Shown piece after piece: positions 1 to 6,424 of a DNA stretch of 31,028 nucleotides. This stretch comes from an uncultured Peptostreptococcus sp. Lineage in GTDB: Bacteria > Bacillota > Clostridia > Peptostreptococcales > Peptostreptococcaceae. How positions within the stretch are numbered: the first letter of the stretch is position 1; each line of letters starts with the position of its first letter. Location of the stretch: contig CAAEUW010000041.1 in NCBI GenBank assembly GCA_900759325.1, positions 1 through 31,028 on the forward strand, written 5' to 3'. The translations under genes were made by a program, and so were the position numbers. The notes below the pieces were generated by a model, which was given only the letters and a program-made list of their open reading frames with translations, did not search any database and was not told where the DNA came from.

Positions 1-15
1 AGCATTAGAACACAT
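1..15 (-). CDS. Start of a minus-strand gene running off the left edge
   Basis: On the minus strand an AGGAG ribosome site (about 22-26) lies 7 bases before an ATG at 15-13, followed by the codons for Cys-Ser-Asn-Ala before the window ends. A TATAAT-like box lies at 57-52 on the same strand, but no good -35 box is visible at 16-18 bases from it. Only five codons can be seen, so no product can be named. The ATG at 20-18 is too close to the ribosome site to be the start. Confidence 0.35.
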
Positions 16-97
16 ATCATTTCTCCTTGTTTTTTATTTTGTGCGATTTAAATTATACACGAGATTTGATGTGTGTTCCTATTTTTTTGCAAAAAAT

Positions 98-136
98 TTA
101 GCGTTGGGAGAGAATTTTTTCTCTCACCAACGCTAA
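98..136 (-). terminator. Hairpin, probable minus-strand terminator
   Basis: Arms of 17-18 bases (starting TTAGCGTTGG on the left) pair with a single bulged base and a very short loop. On the minus strand the stem is followed by a run of six T (97-92 region); no T run follows on the plus strand. It would end or attenuate minus-strand transcription just before the gene that begins at base 15. Confidence 0.5.
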
Positions 137-187
137 ATATTATACAACCAAAAGAAAAGAGATGGCTAACTACAACTATCTCTCTCC

Positions 188-207
188 GTTACATGTTATA
201 ATGTAAC
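188..207. repeat. Palindrome GTTACAT-6-ATGTAAC
   Basis: A perfect 7-base dyad with a 6-base centre (gttata) lies between the hairpin at 98-136 and the transposase remnant. It could be an operator, or part of the end of the decayed insertion sequence, since a related string (TTGTAATGTTAC) lies past the other end near 539-550. No function can be assigned. Confidence 0.4.
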
Positions 208-220
208 TATGCACTCAGCT

Positions 221-517
221 AACTGTTATCTTACGCAAATATGCGAGGAATACCATCTATTGACCGTATTGTAGATTTATGTCAAAGAGATATTGCTTTT
301 ATTTGGCTCACTCAATGAAGGTTTATATGATAATGCGTCTATGGAAAGATACTTCAATACGCTGAAAAACGACCTTATTTGTCAGCATTATTACCATTCA
401 GAGAAAGAACTCTATACAGCAATCGAAGAATTTGCGTATGTTCAATATAACCATGTTCGTCCGCATTCTTATAATAATTACAAAAGGCCATATGAGGCAC
501 GCTATAGGGTTATATAA
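221..517 (+). pseudogene. IS3-family transposase, C-terminal remnant
   Basis: The readable part (from about 305 to the stop at 515-517) carries the last section of an IS3-family (IS150-like) DDE integrase domain: YDNASMERYFNTLKNDLI, holding the catalytic Glu, then the usual YNHVRPH and final YKRPYEARY. Further upstream in the same frame, QICEEYH at about 236-256 resembles the segment that normally lies shortly before the NA..E motif, but a TAG at 272-274 and unrelated codons separate the two. The first two catalytic Asp residues are absent. This is a dead fragment; the TTG at 293 is not a real start. Confidence 0.85.
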
Positions 518-789
518 ACCCCATAGTAAAAATTAGGTTGTAATGTTACAAAAACACTTGACCACAACAGTCTCATCTTTTATTATGTATTATATAAAGA
601 ATTTGGAGGTATTTATTACTAATATCTGCTTGATTTATGTATAGCAATAATCTATAACATTATTATATGTTTTTTTAAAAAATATTATATTAATAGTTTT
701 AGTGGATTTAGTAGAATCCAGTATTAAAGTTTTTTGCTTAATTTTATCATTCAATGAATTAATTAATTTTTAAGACGAAGGGGATTGTT
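518..789. other. Intergenic, AT-rich, possible IS right end
   Basis: There is no gene in these 272 bases. Just after the transposase remnant, about 538-565, the sequence TTGTAATGTTACAAAAACAC resembles the terminal inverted repeat of an IS3-type element, but no matching left end was found. The rest is AT-rich; the only clear signal is the ribosome site AAGGGG at about 778-783 for the next gene. Confidence 0.4.
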
Positions 790-1359
790 ATGAGAAAAGA
801 AAGATTGATTGCATTTACAGATGCAGTACTCGCAATAATAATGACAGTTTTGGTATTAGAACTGGAAAAACCGTCAGCACCTACTTTAGAACAATTCTGG
901 GCGTTACGACATAGTTTTTTTGCGTATTTTCTTTCATTCTTTTGGCTTGGCTCATTATGGATGGCATTAAATGGATTGTGGGAGAATGTTAAAAGAATTT
1001 CTACTCCTGTTATTTGGTGGAGCTTAGGACTCTTGTTCACATCTTCATTTTTACCTTATGCAACAGGGCTTGTAAGCACTTATTTTAATAATAGAACAAT
1101 ACAAGTATTTTATGGAATAATAGCTATTGTAACAACAGTATTTAACTGGTTTTTGCATAAGTCTTTAGAGTCTCCTAATTCTGATAATAAAGAATTAATT
1201 GTTGCAATTGGAGTCTATAGGAAACTGTTAATACCAGATATAGTAATAAAAATAATTGGCTTGATACTGGCTGTTTTGGTATATCCACCTATAATGATGT
1301 ACAGTGTATTAATTGCAGCTGCGTATATTATTACCCTTAAACATATCAAAGGTATTTAA
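790..1359 (+). CDS. TMEM175/DUF1211 family membrane protein
   Basis: This is a 189-residue integral membrane protein. The N-terminus RLIAFTDAVLAIIMTVLVLE matches the signature first helix of the TMEM175 family (R..AFSDAVFAI), whose members form potassium-permeable channels. About six hydrophobic segments follow (roughly 5-25, 43-62, 76-95, 105-122, 147-166, 168-185), as expected for the single-repeat bacterial form. The start is the ATG with AAGGGG 6 bases upstream. The gene sits alone between decayed insertion sequences, and its codons (fewer AGG, more AGA and TTA) differ from the housekeeping genes to the right, so it may have been acquired. The ion carried has not been shown here. Confidence 0.85.
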   Translation: MRKERLIAFTDAVLAIIMTVLVLELEKPSAPTLEQFWALRHSFFAYFLSFFWLGSLWMALNGLWENVKRISTPVIWWSLGLLFTSSFLPYATGLVSTYFNNRTIQVFYGIIAIVTTVFNWFLHKSLESPNSDNKELIVAIGVYRKLLIPDIVIKIIGLILAVLVYPPIMMYSVLIAAAYIITLKHIKGI

Positions 1360-1490
1360 GATAACGGATGAATATAAAACCCCGACTTCATCGGGAGTGT
1401 AAATAGGCACAGAAAAAGCACATAACTGAAAGATTTTGGCTCTATGTCAAATAACGTTGGTGATAATTTAAATCAACAAAATCTATTAAA
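1360..1490. other. Short gap with small hairpin and IS end
   Basis: A five-pair hairpin (CCCGA-TCGGG, 1381-1395) follows the channel gene but has no T run, so it is a poor terminator. The remainder is the end of the ISL3 relic described separately. Confidence 0.4.
1438..1462. repeat. ISL3-type terminal inverted repeat
   Basis: GGCTCTATGTCAAATAACGT followed by TGGTG resembles the ends of ISL3-family elements, which begin GGCTCTTTGTCA. It lies about 30 bases past the stop of the ISL3 transposase remnant, where the right end of that element should be. The partner repeat at the other end is missing. Confidence 0.6.
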
Positions 1491-1697
1491 TTATGCGGCA
1501 GCATCCATAGCAAACTGATAGCTATGCATGTTGCCCTTTTGTATCTTATACCTTTCCATTAGCATTATCCTTGCCTTAAAATTTCTAAAACTCCTATATC
1601 CGTAGGATACTCTTTTAATTACCTTTATCTTATTGTTTTTGACCTCCACCATAGCACTCGTATAGTCATATTTTAATGAGTGGTTGATTGTATAATC
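1491..1697 (-). pseudogene. ISL3-family transposase, C-terminal remnant
   Basis: Read on the minus strand, this stretch ends at a TAA (1493-1491) and encodes about 69 residues with VEVKNNKIKVIKRVSYGYRS and RNFKARI, the highly conserved C-terminal signature of ISL3 transposases (VEG.NNKIKVIKR.SYGYRNF..F..RI). The usual Asn-Gly before it is changed to Ser-Ala and the EG to EV, which fits decay. The reading frame stops being transposase-like at the inverted repeat of the IS30 relic (1698), which seems to have cut it. Everything N-terminal is gone. Confidence 0.85.
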
Positions 1698-1983
1698 AAG
1701 TTGAACAATTAAATAAAAAATCCATAGCTATACTTCTGTGGTAGGATGTAGGTGTAAAATCAACAATTAACCAAAGGAGTTATCACTATGGATCATGTAT
1801 ATTTTACCACAATTAAACATGAAAGATGTAGACTATATTGCTGACATAGAAATATGGTGTAACAGCTTGCCACGTAAAATACTAAATTATCGTACACAGG
1901 ATGAAGTCTTCGAAGATAAGCTTGACCTTATATATCGACAGACAGCTTCGTGATATGGATTTTTAGTTATCAATGTTCAACTT
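1698..1983 (+). mobile_element. Decayed IS30-family element with both inverted repeats
   Basis: The ends form long imperfect inverted repeats: 1698-1726 begins AAGTTGAACA and ends AAAAATCCATA, and 1954-1983 is its near complement (TATGGATTTTTAG to TGTTCAACTT). The ten outermost bases match exactly. Inside is a transposase reading frame from which most of the length has been deleted. At 286 bp this is an internally deleted element of MITE-like size. I could not see a target-site duplication. Confidence 0.75.
1788..1953 (+). pseudogene. IS30-family transposase, internally deleted
   Basis: A start with its own ribosome site remains (AAAGGAG at about 1772-1778, ATG 1788) but its frame stops after 18 codons. 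A second frame, open from about 1798 with an ATG at 1819, runs to a TGA at 1951-1953 and encodes IEIWCNSLPRKILNYRTQDE and VFEDKLDLIY, the typical C-terminus of IS30 transposases (NSLPRKILGYKTPEELFE). The HTH region and all three catalytic acids are missing. The product, if made, would be inactive. Confidence 0.8.
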
Positions 1984-2096
1984 ATTATTGCAATTTATGT
2001 AAAATATAAAATACTTGTTTAAGTTAAACTTAAAGGGGAATAATATACACATGAAGATTAATTTACGGGTAGGATAGATAAAAATCTGAATTTTAC
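1984..2096. other. Gap with a small palindrome
   Basis: Between the IS30 relic and the thrS promoter the only visible structure is TTTAAGT-TAA-ACTTAAA at 2018-2034, a perfect 7-base dyad. No open frame is convincing. Confidence 0.35.
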
Positions 2097-2125
2097 TTGC
2101 AATTTAATTATTGATGTGGTAGAAT
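2097..2125 (+). promoter_or_regulatory. thrS promoter
   Basis: TTGCAA (2097-2102) and TAGAAT (2120-2125) are separated by exactly 17 bases, a good vegetative sigma-A promoter. The predicted transcript would begin near 2132, just ahead of the T-box leader. Confidence 0.7.
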
Positions 2126-2149
2126 GTATACATCTTAGATATATGCTAT

Positions 2150-2376
2150 GAAAAAGGAAGAGTAGGGTGGCAATCATCTATAGAGAAGTTGGATCATCGG
2201 CTGGAAGTCCAACTAGACAGACCTATCTGAAAACTACCTTTGAGCAGGACTTAGTAGCCTAGGTGAAAGTGTTCGGTTGACTACCTTATAGTCTTTTGAG
2301 TGTCCAGAGTCTATCTGGAAACTTGGGTGGAACCGCGATTATTCGTCCCAATTCTTTATGAATTGGGATTTTTTTT
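2150..2376 (+). ncRNA. T-box riboswitch (threonine)
   Basis: The leader has the main T-box landmarks: an AGTAGGGTGG segment early in stem I, a long stem I region, a specifier region GAAAACTACC at 2230-2238, and the invariant antiterminator sequence GGGTGGAACCGCG at 2325-2337, whose TGGA (2328-2331) pairs with the acceptor end of uncharged tRNA. A terminator follows. The specifier region reads ACT (2233-2235) then ACC (2236-2238), both threonine codons, which fits the downstream threonyl-tRNA synthetase gene. Uncharged tRNA-Thr should favour antitermination and raise thrS expression when threonine is short. Confidence 0.95.
2347..2376 (+). terminator. T-box regulated terminator
   Basis: CCCAATTC (2347-2354) pairs perfectly with GAATTGGG (2360-2367) around a 5-base loop, followed by a run of eight T (2369-2376). 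The left arm lies just after the T-box sequence with which it competes in the antiterminator. Confidence 0.93.
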
Positions 2377-2445
2377 ATACAAATTTGAGCCTTATAATAC
2401 TCGAGAAACTTGTAAGACTCAAAGAAGGATCCTTGTATAAAAAAA
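2370..2445 (+). repeat. Long hairpin that includes the terminator T run
   Basis: TTTTTTTATACAA (2370-2382) pairs with TTGTATAAAAAAA (2433-2445), and inside it 2384-2397 pairs with 2410-2423 at 13 of 14 positions. The structure can exist only in transcripts that have read through the T-box terminator. It lies between that terminator and the thrS ribosome site. Confidence 0.6.
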
Positions 2446-2502
2446 CCTGGACTTTTACTAAGTATAGTAAAGACTAAAGAATTAAATTATGGAGGTATAG
2501 AT

Positions 2503-4428
2503 ATGTTAAAGATTGAATTAAGAGATGGCAACTTTGTAGAAGTTGAAAAAGGTGCATCACTTTTAGATGTTGCTAAGGGTATTAGCGATGGCTTTGCTAG
2601 AAGTGTACTGATTGGTGCAGTAGATGGTAAACTAGAAAGCCTAAATAAGAAGTTAGACAAGGATTGTAAGGTTGACTTCTATAAGTTTGACGATGAAGAA
2701 GGTAAGGAAGTATTCAGACATACTTCAGCCCATATATTCGCCCAGGCAGTTAAGAGATTATGGCCTGAGGCTAAGTTAGCTATAGGTCCTGCTATAGAAA
2801 ATGGCTTCTACTATGACTTTGACCTAGACTATAGACTAGTTCCAGAGGACCTGGAAAGAATAGAAGCTGAAATGAAAAAGATAGTTAAGGAAGACTTACA
2901 TATAGAAGGCTTCGAGGTTTCTAAGGAAGAGGCTATTAAGATGATGGCTGAAAGAGGAGAAGACTACAAGGTAGAAATGATAAATGACCTACCTGATGGT
3001 GAGATAATCTCTATGTATAGGCAGGGAGAATTTGTAGACCTATGTAGGGGACCACACCTAGAGTCTACTAAGAAGGTCAAGGCCTTTAAGCTACAGTCAA
3101 TAGCGGGTGCTTATTGGAGAGGTGATGAAAACAACAAGATGCTTCAGAGAGTATACGGTACTTCATTTGAAAAGAAGAAGGACCTGGATGCCCACCTATT
3201 TATGTTGGAAGAAGCTAAGAAGAGAGACCATAGAAAGATAGGCAAGGAATTAGGCCTATTTATGATACCTAATGAAGGTCCTGGATTCCCATTATTCTTA
3301 CCAAGAGGTACTGCCCTAAAGGCTGCCCTAATGAAGTATTGGGAAGAAGTACATAGGGAAGCCCACTATGTTGAAATAGAAACTCCTATAATCTTAAATA
3401 GAAAGCTTTGGGAGACTTCAGGACACTGGTTCCACTATAAAGAAAATATGTATACTGTTCAGATAGACGAAGAGGATTACGCAATTAAGCCAATGAACTG
3501 TCCAGGAGCCATGTTATTCTACAATTCGCAGCTACACTCTTATAGGGACTTCCCAATGAGGGTTGCTGAAAGAGGTAGGGTACATAGACATGAGTTGTCA
3601 GGAGCACTACACGGATTGATGAGGGTTAGAGCCTTTACTCAGGACGATGCCCATATCTATTGTTTGCCAGAACAGATTAGAGATGAGGTTAAGGAAGTAA
3701 TCGACCTAATAGACAAGGTATACAAGCAGTTTGGATTTAGTTATCATGTAGAGCTATCTACTAGACCAGAGGATTCAATGGGAACTGATGAAGAATGGGC
3801 AATTGCTGAAGATGGTCTAAGGGGTGCCTTAGAAGAAATGGGTATTGATTATAGAGTTAATGAAGGTGATGGTGCCTTCTATGGTCCAAAGATAGACTTC
3901 CACCTAAAGGATTGTCTAGGAAGAACTTGGCAGTGTGGTACTTGCCAGTTAGATATGCAGTTACCTCAGAGATTTGATGCTACATATGTTGGTAAGGATG
4001 GAGAAAAGCATAGACCAGTTATGCTACATAGGGTTGTCCTAGGATCTATAGAAAGATTCATAGGTATATTGATAGAAAACTATGCGGGTAAATTCCCAGT
4101 ATGGTTGGCTCCATGCCAGGTTAAGGTACTATCTGTATCAGACAAGTATAATGATTTTGCTAAGGAATTACAGGACAAGCTATTTAACGCGGGTATCAGG
4201 GTTGAACTAGATGACAGGGCTGAGAAGGTTGGTTTTAAGATCAGAGAAGCCCAGCTAGAAAAAATACCTTACATGCTAGTAGTTGGTGAAAAGGAAATGG
4301 AAAGTGGTCTACTATCAGTTAGATCTAGAGATGAAGGTGAATTAGGTCAGATGTCAGTTGAGGACTTCCTTGCTAAGCTAAACAAGCAGATTGCTGACAG
4401 AGAAAATGTAGATGTAGAAGTATTATAA
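2503..4428 (+). CDS. thrS: Threonyl-tRNA synthetase
   Basis: This class II synthetase charges tRNA-Thr with threonine in the cytoplasm. All parts are present in 641 residues, the normal length: an N-terminal TGS domain (1-60); an editing domain with HTSAH (His73, His77) and CRGPH (Cys181, His185), which removes mischarged serine; a catalytic core with zinc ligands Cys333, His384 and His509; motif 2 around RVHRHELSG; motif 3 around RVVLGSIERF; and a C-terminal anticodon-binding domain from about 535. The start is the ATG with GGAGG about 7 bases upstream. It is transcribed alone from the T-box leader and ends at its own terminator. Confidence 0.98.
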   Translation: MLKIELRDGNFVEVEKGASLLDVAKGISDGFARSVLIGAVDGKLESLNKKLDKDCKVDFYKFDDEEGKEVFRHTSAHIFAQAVKRLWPEAKLAIGPAIENGFYYDFDLDYRLVPEDLERIEAEMKKIVKEDLHIEGFEVSKEEAIKMMAERGEDYKVEMINDLPDGEIISMYRQGEFVDLCRGPHLESTKKVKAFKLQSIAGAYWRGDENNKMLQRVYGTSFEKKKDLDAHLFMLEEAKKRDHRKIGKELGLFMIPNEGPGFPLFLPRGTALKAALMKYWEEVHREAHYVEIETPIILNRKLWETSGHWFHYKENMYTVQIDEEDYAIKPMNCPGAMLFYNSQLHSYRDFPMRVAERGRVHRHELSGALHGLMRVRAFTQDDAHIYCLPEQIRDEVKEVIDLIDKVYKQFGFSYHVELSTRPEDSMGTDEEWAIAEDGLRGALEEMGIDYRVNEGDGAFYGPKIDFHLKDCLGRTWQCGTCQLDMQLPQRFDATYVGKDGEKHRPVMLHRVVLGSIERFIGILIENYAGKFPVWLAPCQVKVLSVSDKYNDFAKELQDKLFNAGIRVELDDRAEKVGFKIREAQLEKIPYMLVVGEKEMESGLLSVRSRDEGELGQMSVEDFLAKLNKQIADRENVDVEVL

Positions 4429-4488
4429 TAGGAAATAAGCTAGAAAAATACCTACTACATACTAATATATAAGTAAAGATTATTAATA

Positions 4489-4538
4489 GGGGACTAGGTT
4501 CTACCAGAAAAATATGGTGGAGGCCTGGTCCTCTTTTT
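4489..4538 (+). terminator. thrS terminator
   Basis: A long stem (4489-4506 with 4515-4533, including several G-T pairs and one bulge) with an A-rich loop is followed by five T. It separates thrS from the heat-shock operon. Confidence 0.8.
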
Positions 4539-4607
4539 GTGTATAAGACTAATTGGAACCTTTTAATCACTTTTAAAAAATATTTTTAAAAAATTTATTT
4601 TAAGTAC

Positions 4608-4636
4608 TTGACAAGGTCCATAAAAAGTAGTTTAAT
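4608..4636 (+). promoter_or_regulatory. Heat-shock operon promoter
   Basis: A perfect TTGACA (4608-4613) is followed after 17 bases by TTTAAT (4631-4636), an acceptable -10. It lies directly upstream of the CIRCE operator, as expected for a sigma-A promoter repressed by HrcA. Confidence 0.7.
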
Positions 4637-4650
4637 ATACATATAAGCTT

Positions 4651-4677
4651 TTAGCACTCTAAGTGAGTGAGTGATAA
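4651..4677 (+). promoter_or_regulatory. CIRCE operator (HrcA binding site)
   Basis: TTAGCACTC, nine bases, then GAGTGATAA. The consensus is TTAGCACTC-N9-GAGTGCTAA, so only one base of the right arm (C to A) is changed. It lies between the promoter and hrcA and makes the operon self-repressed by HrcA until heat shock. Confidence 0.93.
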
Positions 4678-4696
4678 TAAAAAGGTAGGTGATACT

Positions 4697-5701
4697 ATGG
4701 ATCTTACAGAGAGACAATTAAATATATTGAAGGCCATAGTAAAAGACTATGTGGAGACCGCTGAGGCTGTTGGTTCCAGAACCATATCAAAAAAATATGA
4801 TTTTGGTATTTCAGCAGCGACCATCAGAAATGAGATGTCTGACCTAGAGGATATGGGTTACTTAGTTCAGCCCCATACGTCTGCAGGCCGAATCCCAACC
4901 AAGAAGGGATACATGCTATATGTAGATTCCCTGATGGGTAATAGGGAGTTAGAAGAAAATGAAAAGGAGATGCTGAGAAAGTGCGTGGAGAACAACTTCA
5001 ACAGGGTTGATGACCTACTCGATGAGTTGTCTAAGATATTATCTAGCATTACCAACTATACTACTGTCGCAGTATACGATAGGAATAGGGGGCTAAGGAC
5101 TATAAAGCATATTCAGTTAGTCAGCCTATCACCAGAAAAAATCCTATTGATACTAGTAGCAGATAATGGAGAAATAAAGAGTAGAGAGTTTGATACTTTT
5201 GTTGAACTTCCACAGGCTAAGCTAAATGTTATATCAAATAGCCTATCTAACAAGCTATCAGGTAAAAAGTTTAGTGAGTTGGATGAAGAGATGGTAGCCT
5301 ATATTAAATATGAGATAGGTGAGTATTCAGAAATAGTAGATGACCTAGTCTACCTGCTGAATGCGGATAGTGATTATAAGATATCCATGAATGGAGCAAC
5401 AAATATATTTAACTATCCAGAGTTCAGTGATATGGTAAAGGCCAAGTCCTTCCTAAATATGTTGGAAGAACGTGAGAGCCTAGCCAAGATGATAAGGACT
5501 AAGGGTATTCAGAAGGACAACCTGAACATAGTTATTGGTAATGGAGATGATGTAAGTACAGACTTGAGTATCATAACAGCTACCTATAATGTCCAGGATG
5601 ACCTACAGGGAAAGATAAGCTTTATAGGACCAACTAGGATGGATTATTCAAAGGTATACTCAATCTTAAATTATATGAGTATGTTACTAGATGGTAAGTG
5701 A
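4697..5701 (+). CDS. hrcA: Heat-inducible transcription repressor HrcA
   Basis: HrcA binds CIRCE and represses this operon; its activity depends on chaperonins. The 334-residue protein has the N-terminal winged-helix domain (LTERQLNILKAIVKDYVETA, then VGSRTISKKY and ISAATIRNEMSDLE, with the conserved QPHTSAGRIPTKKGY), followed by the GAF-like and C-terminal dimerisation regions. I chose the ATG at 4697, ten codons inside the longest frame: a GTG at 4667 would place the start inside CIRCE, and AGGTAGG lies just before 4697. It is the first gene of hrcA-grpE-dnaK-dnaJ-tcdA. Confidence 0.97.
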   Translation: MDLTERQLNILKAIVKDYVETAEAVGSRTISKKYDFGISAATIRNEMSDLEDMGYLVQPHTSAGRIPTKKGYMLYVDSLMGNRELEENEKEMLRKCVENNFNRVDDLLDELSKILSSITNYTTVAVYDRNRGLRTIKHIQLVSLSPEKILLILVADNGEIKSREFDTFVELPQAKLNVISNSLSNKLSGKKFSELDEEMVAYIKYEIGEYSEIVDDLVYLLNADSDYKISMNGATNIFNYPEFSDMVKAKSFLNMLEERESLAKMIRTKGIQKDNLNIVIGNGDDVSTDLSIITATYNVQDDLQGKISFIGPTRMDYSKVYSILNYMSMLLDGK

Positions 5702-5731
5702 TGATTATAAATATTGAGAGGGGTGTATGAT

Positions 5732-6352
5732 TTGGATAAGGAAATAAAGGATCCAATTGATATGGAGCAAGAAGTTGTCCAGGGTGACAATAAAGAAGAA
5801 ACAAACGAAGAAATTCTAGTAGAGGATGGACAGGGGCTTGGAGAAGAGGTCACTAGTTCAGAATCTGAAGAAAATGGTCAAGAAAATATAGATGAAGCTG
5901 AACCAGCCTTCCAGATAAAGGCATTAGAGAATAAGCTAAAGGATCAGGAAGAGGCAATCTTAAGGTTGAATGCAGAGTATGCAAACTTCAGGAGAAGGAC
6001 TGCAGAGGAAAAGGCAACAATTGGCCTTTATGCCAATGAAAAGAACTTTAATGAGCTAATTCCAGTTATAGACAACATGGAAAGGGCCCTTGATGCTTGT
6101 GATGACAAGGAAAGTCCACTATTTGTTGGTGTAGATATGGTATACAAACAGCTCATAGATGCCTTGAAGAATTCAGGTTTAGAAAGAATAGATGCAGAGC
6201 CAGGTCAGGACTTTGACCCTAACCTTCATATGGCAGTAATGCAGGAGGCTAGTGATGAATATGAACCAGGTAAGATTTTAATGGTCCTACAAAAGGGCTA
6301 CAGGCTAGACAAGAAGGTTTTAAGGGCCAGTATGGTCAAGGTTTCTTGCTAG
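5732..6352 (+). CDS. grpE: Nucleotide exchange factor GrpE
   Basis: GrpE releases ADP from DnaK and acts as a thermosensor. The protein, about 206 residues, has a highly acidic disordered N-terminal segment (to about 60), a long coiled coil (ALENKLKDQEEAILRLNAEY, then FRRRTAEEK), and the C-terminal beta domain with the usual ending (RLDKKVLRASMVKVS). The start is uncertain: TTG 5732 is best placed behind GAGAGGGG (about 9 bases), while the longer frame from TTG 5714 would begin at the ribosome site itself. It lies 30 bases after hrcA. Confidence 0.96.
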   Translation: MDKEIKDPIDMEQEVVQGDNKEETNEEILVEDGQGLGEEVTSSESEENGQENIDEAEPAFQIKALENKLKDQEEAILRLNAEYANFRRRTAEEKATIGLYANEKNFNELIPVIDNMERALDACDDKESPLFVGVDMVYKQLIDALKNSGLERIDAEPGQDFDPNLHMAVMQEASDEYEPGKILMVLQKGYRLDKKVLRASMVKVSC

Positions 6353-6424
6353 GAAGATTATTATAAGTTAACAAATAAATAATATAAATACAAAAATAAA
6401 AGAATAATTTTGGAGGTAATAAAA

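Noticed and set aside
759..1040. 93-codon open frame on the minus strand over the channel gene
   Set aside because: It overlaps the clearly recognisable TMEM175 gene and has no ribosome site or recognisable protein content.
1381..1395. CCCGA-TCGGG hairpin after the channel gene as terminator
   Set aside because: Only five pairs and no T run on either strand.
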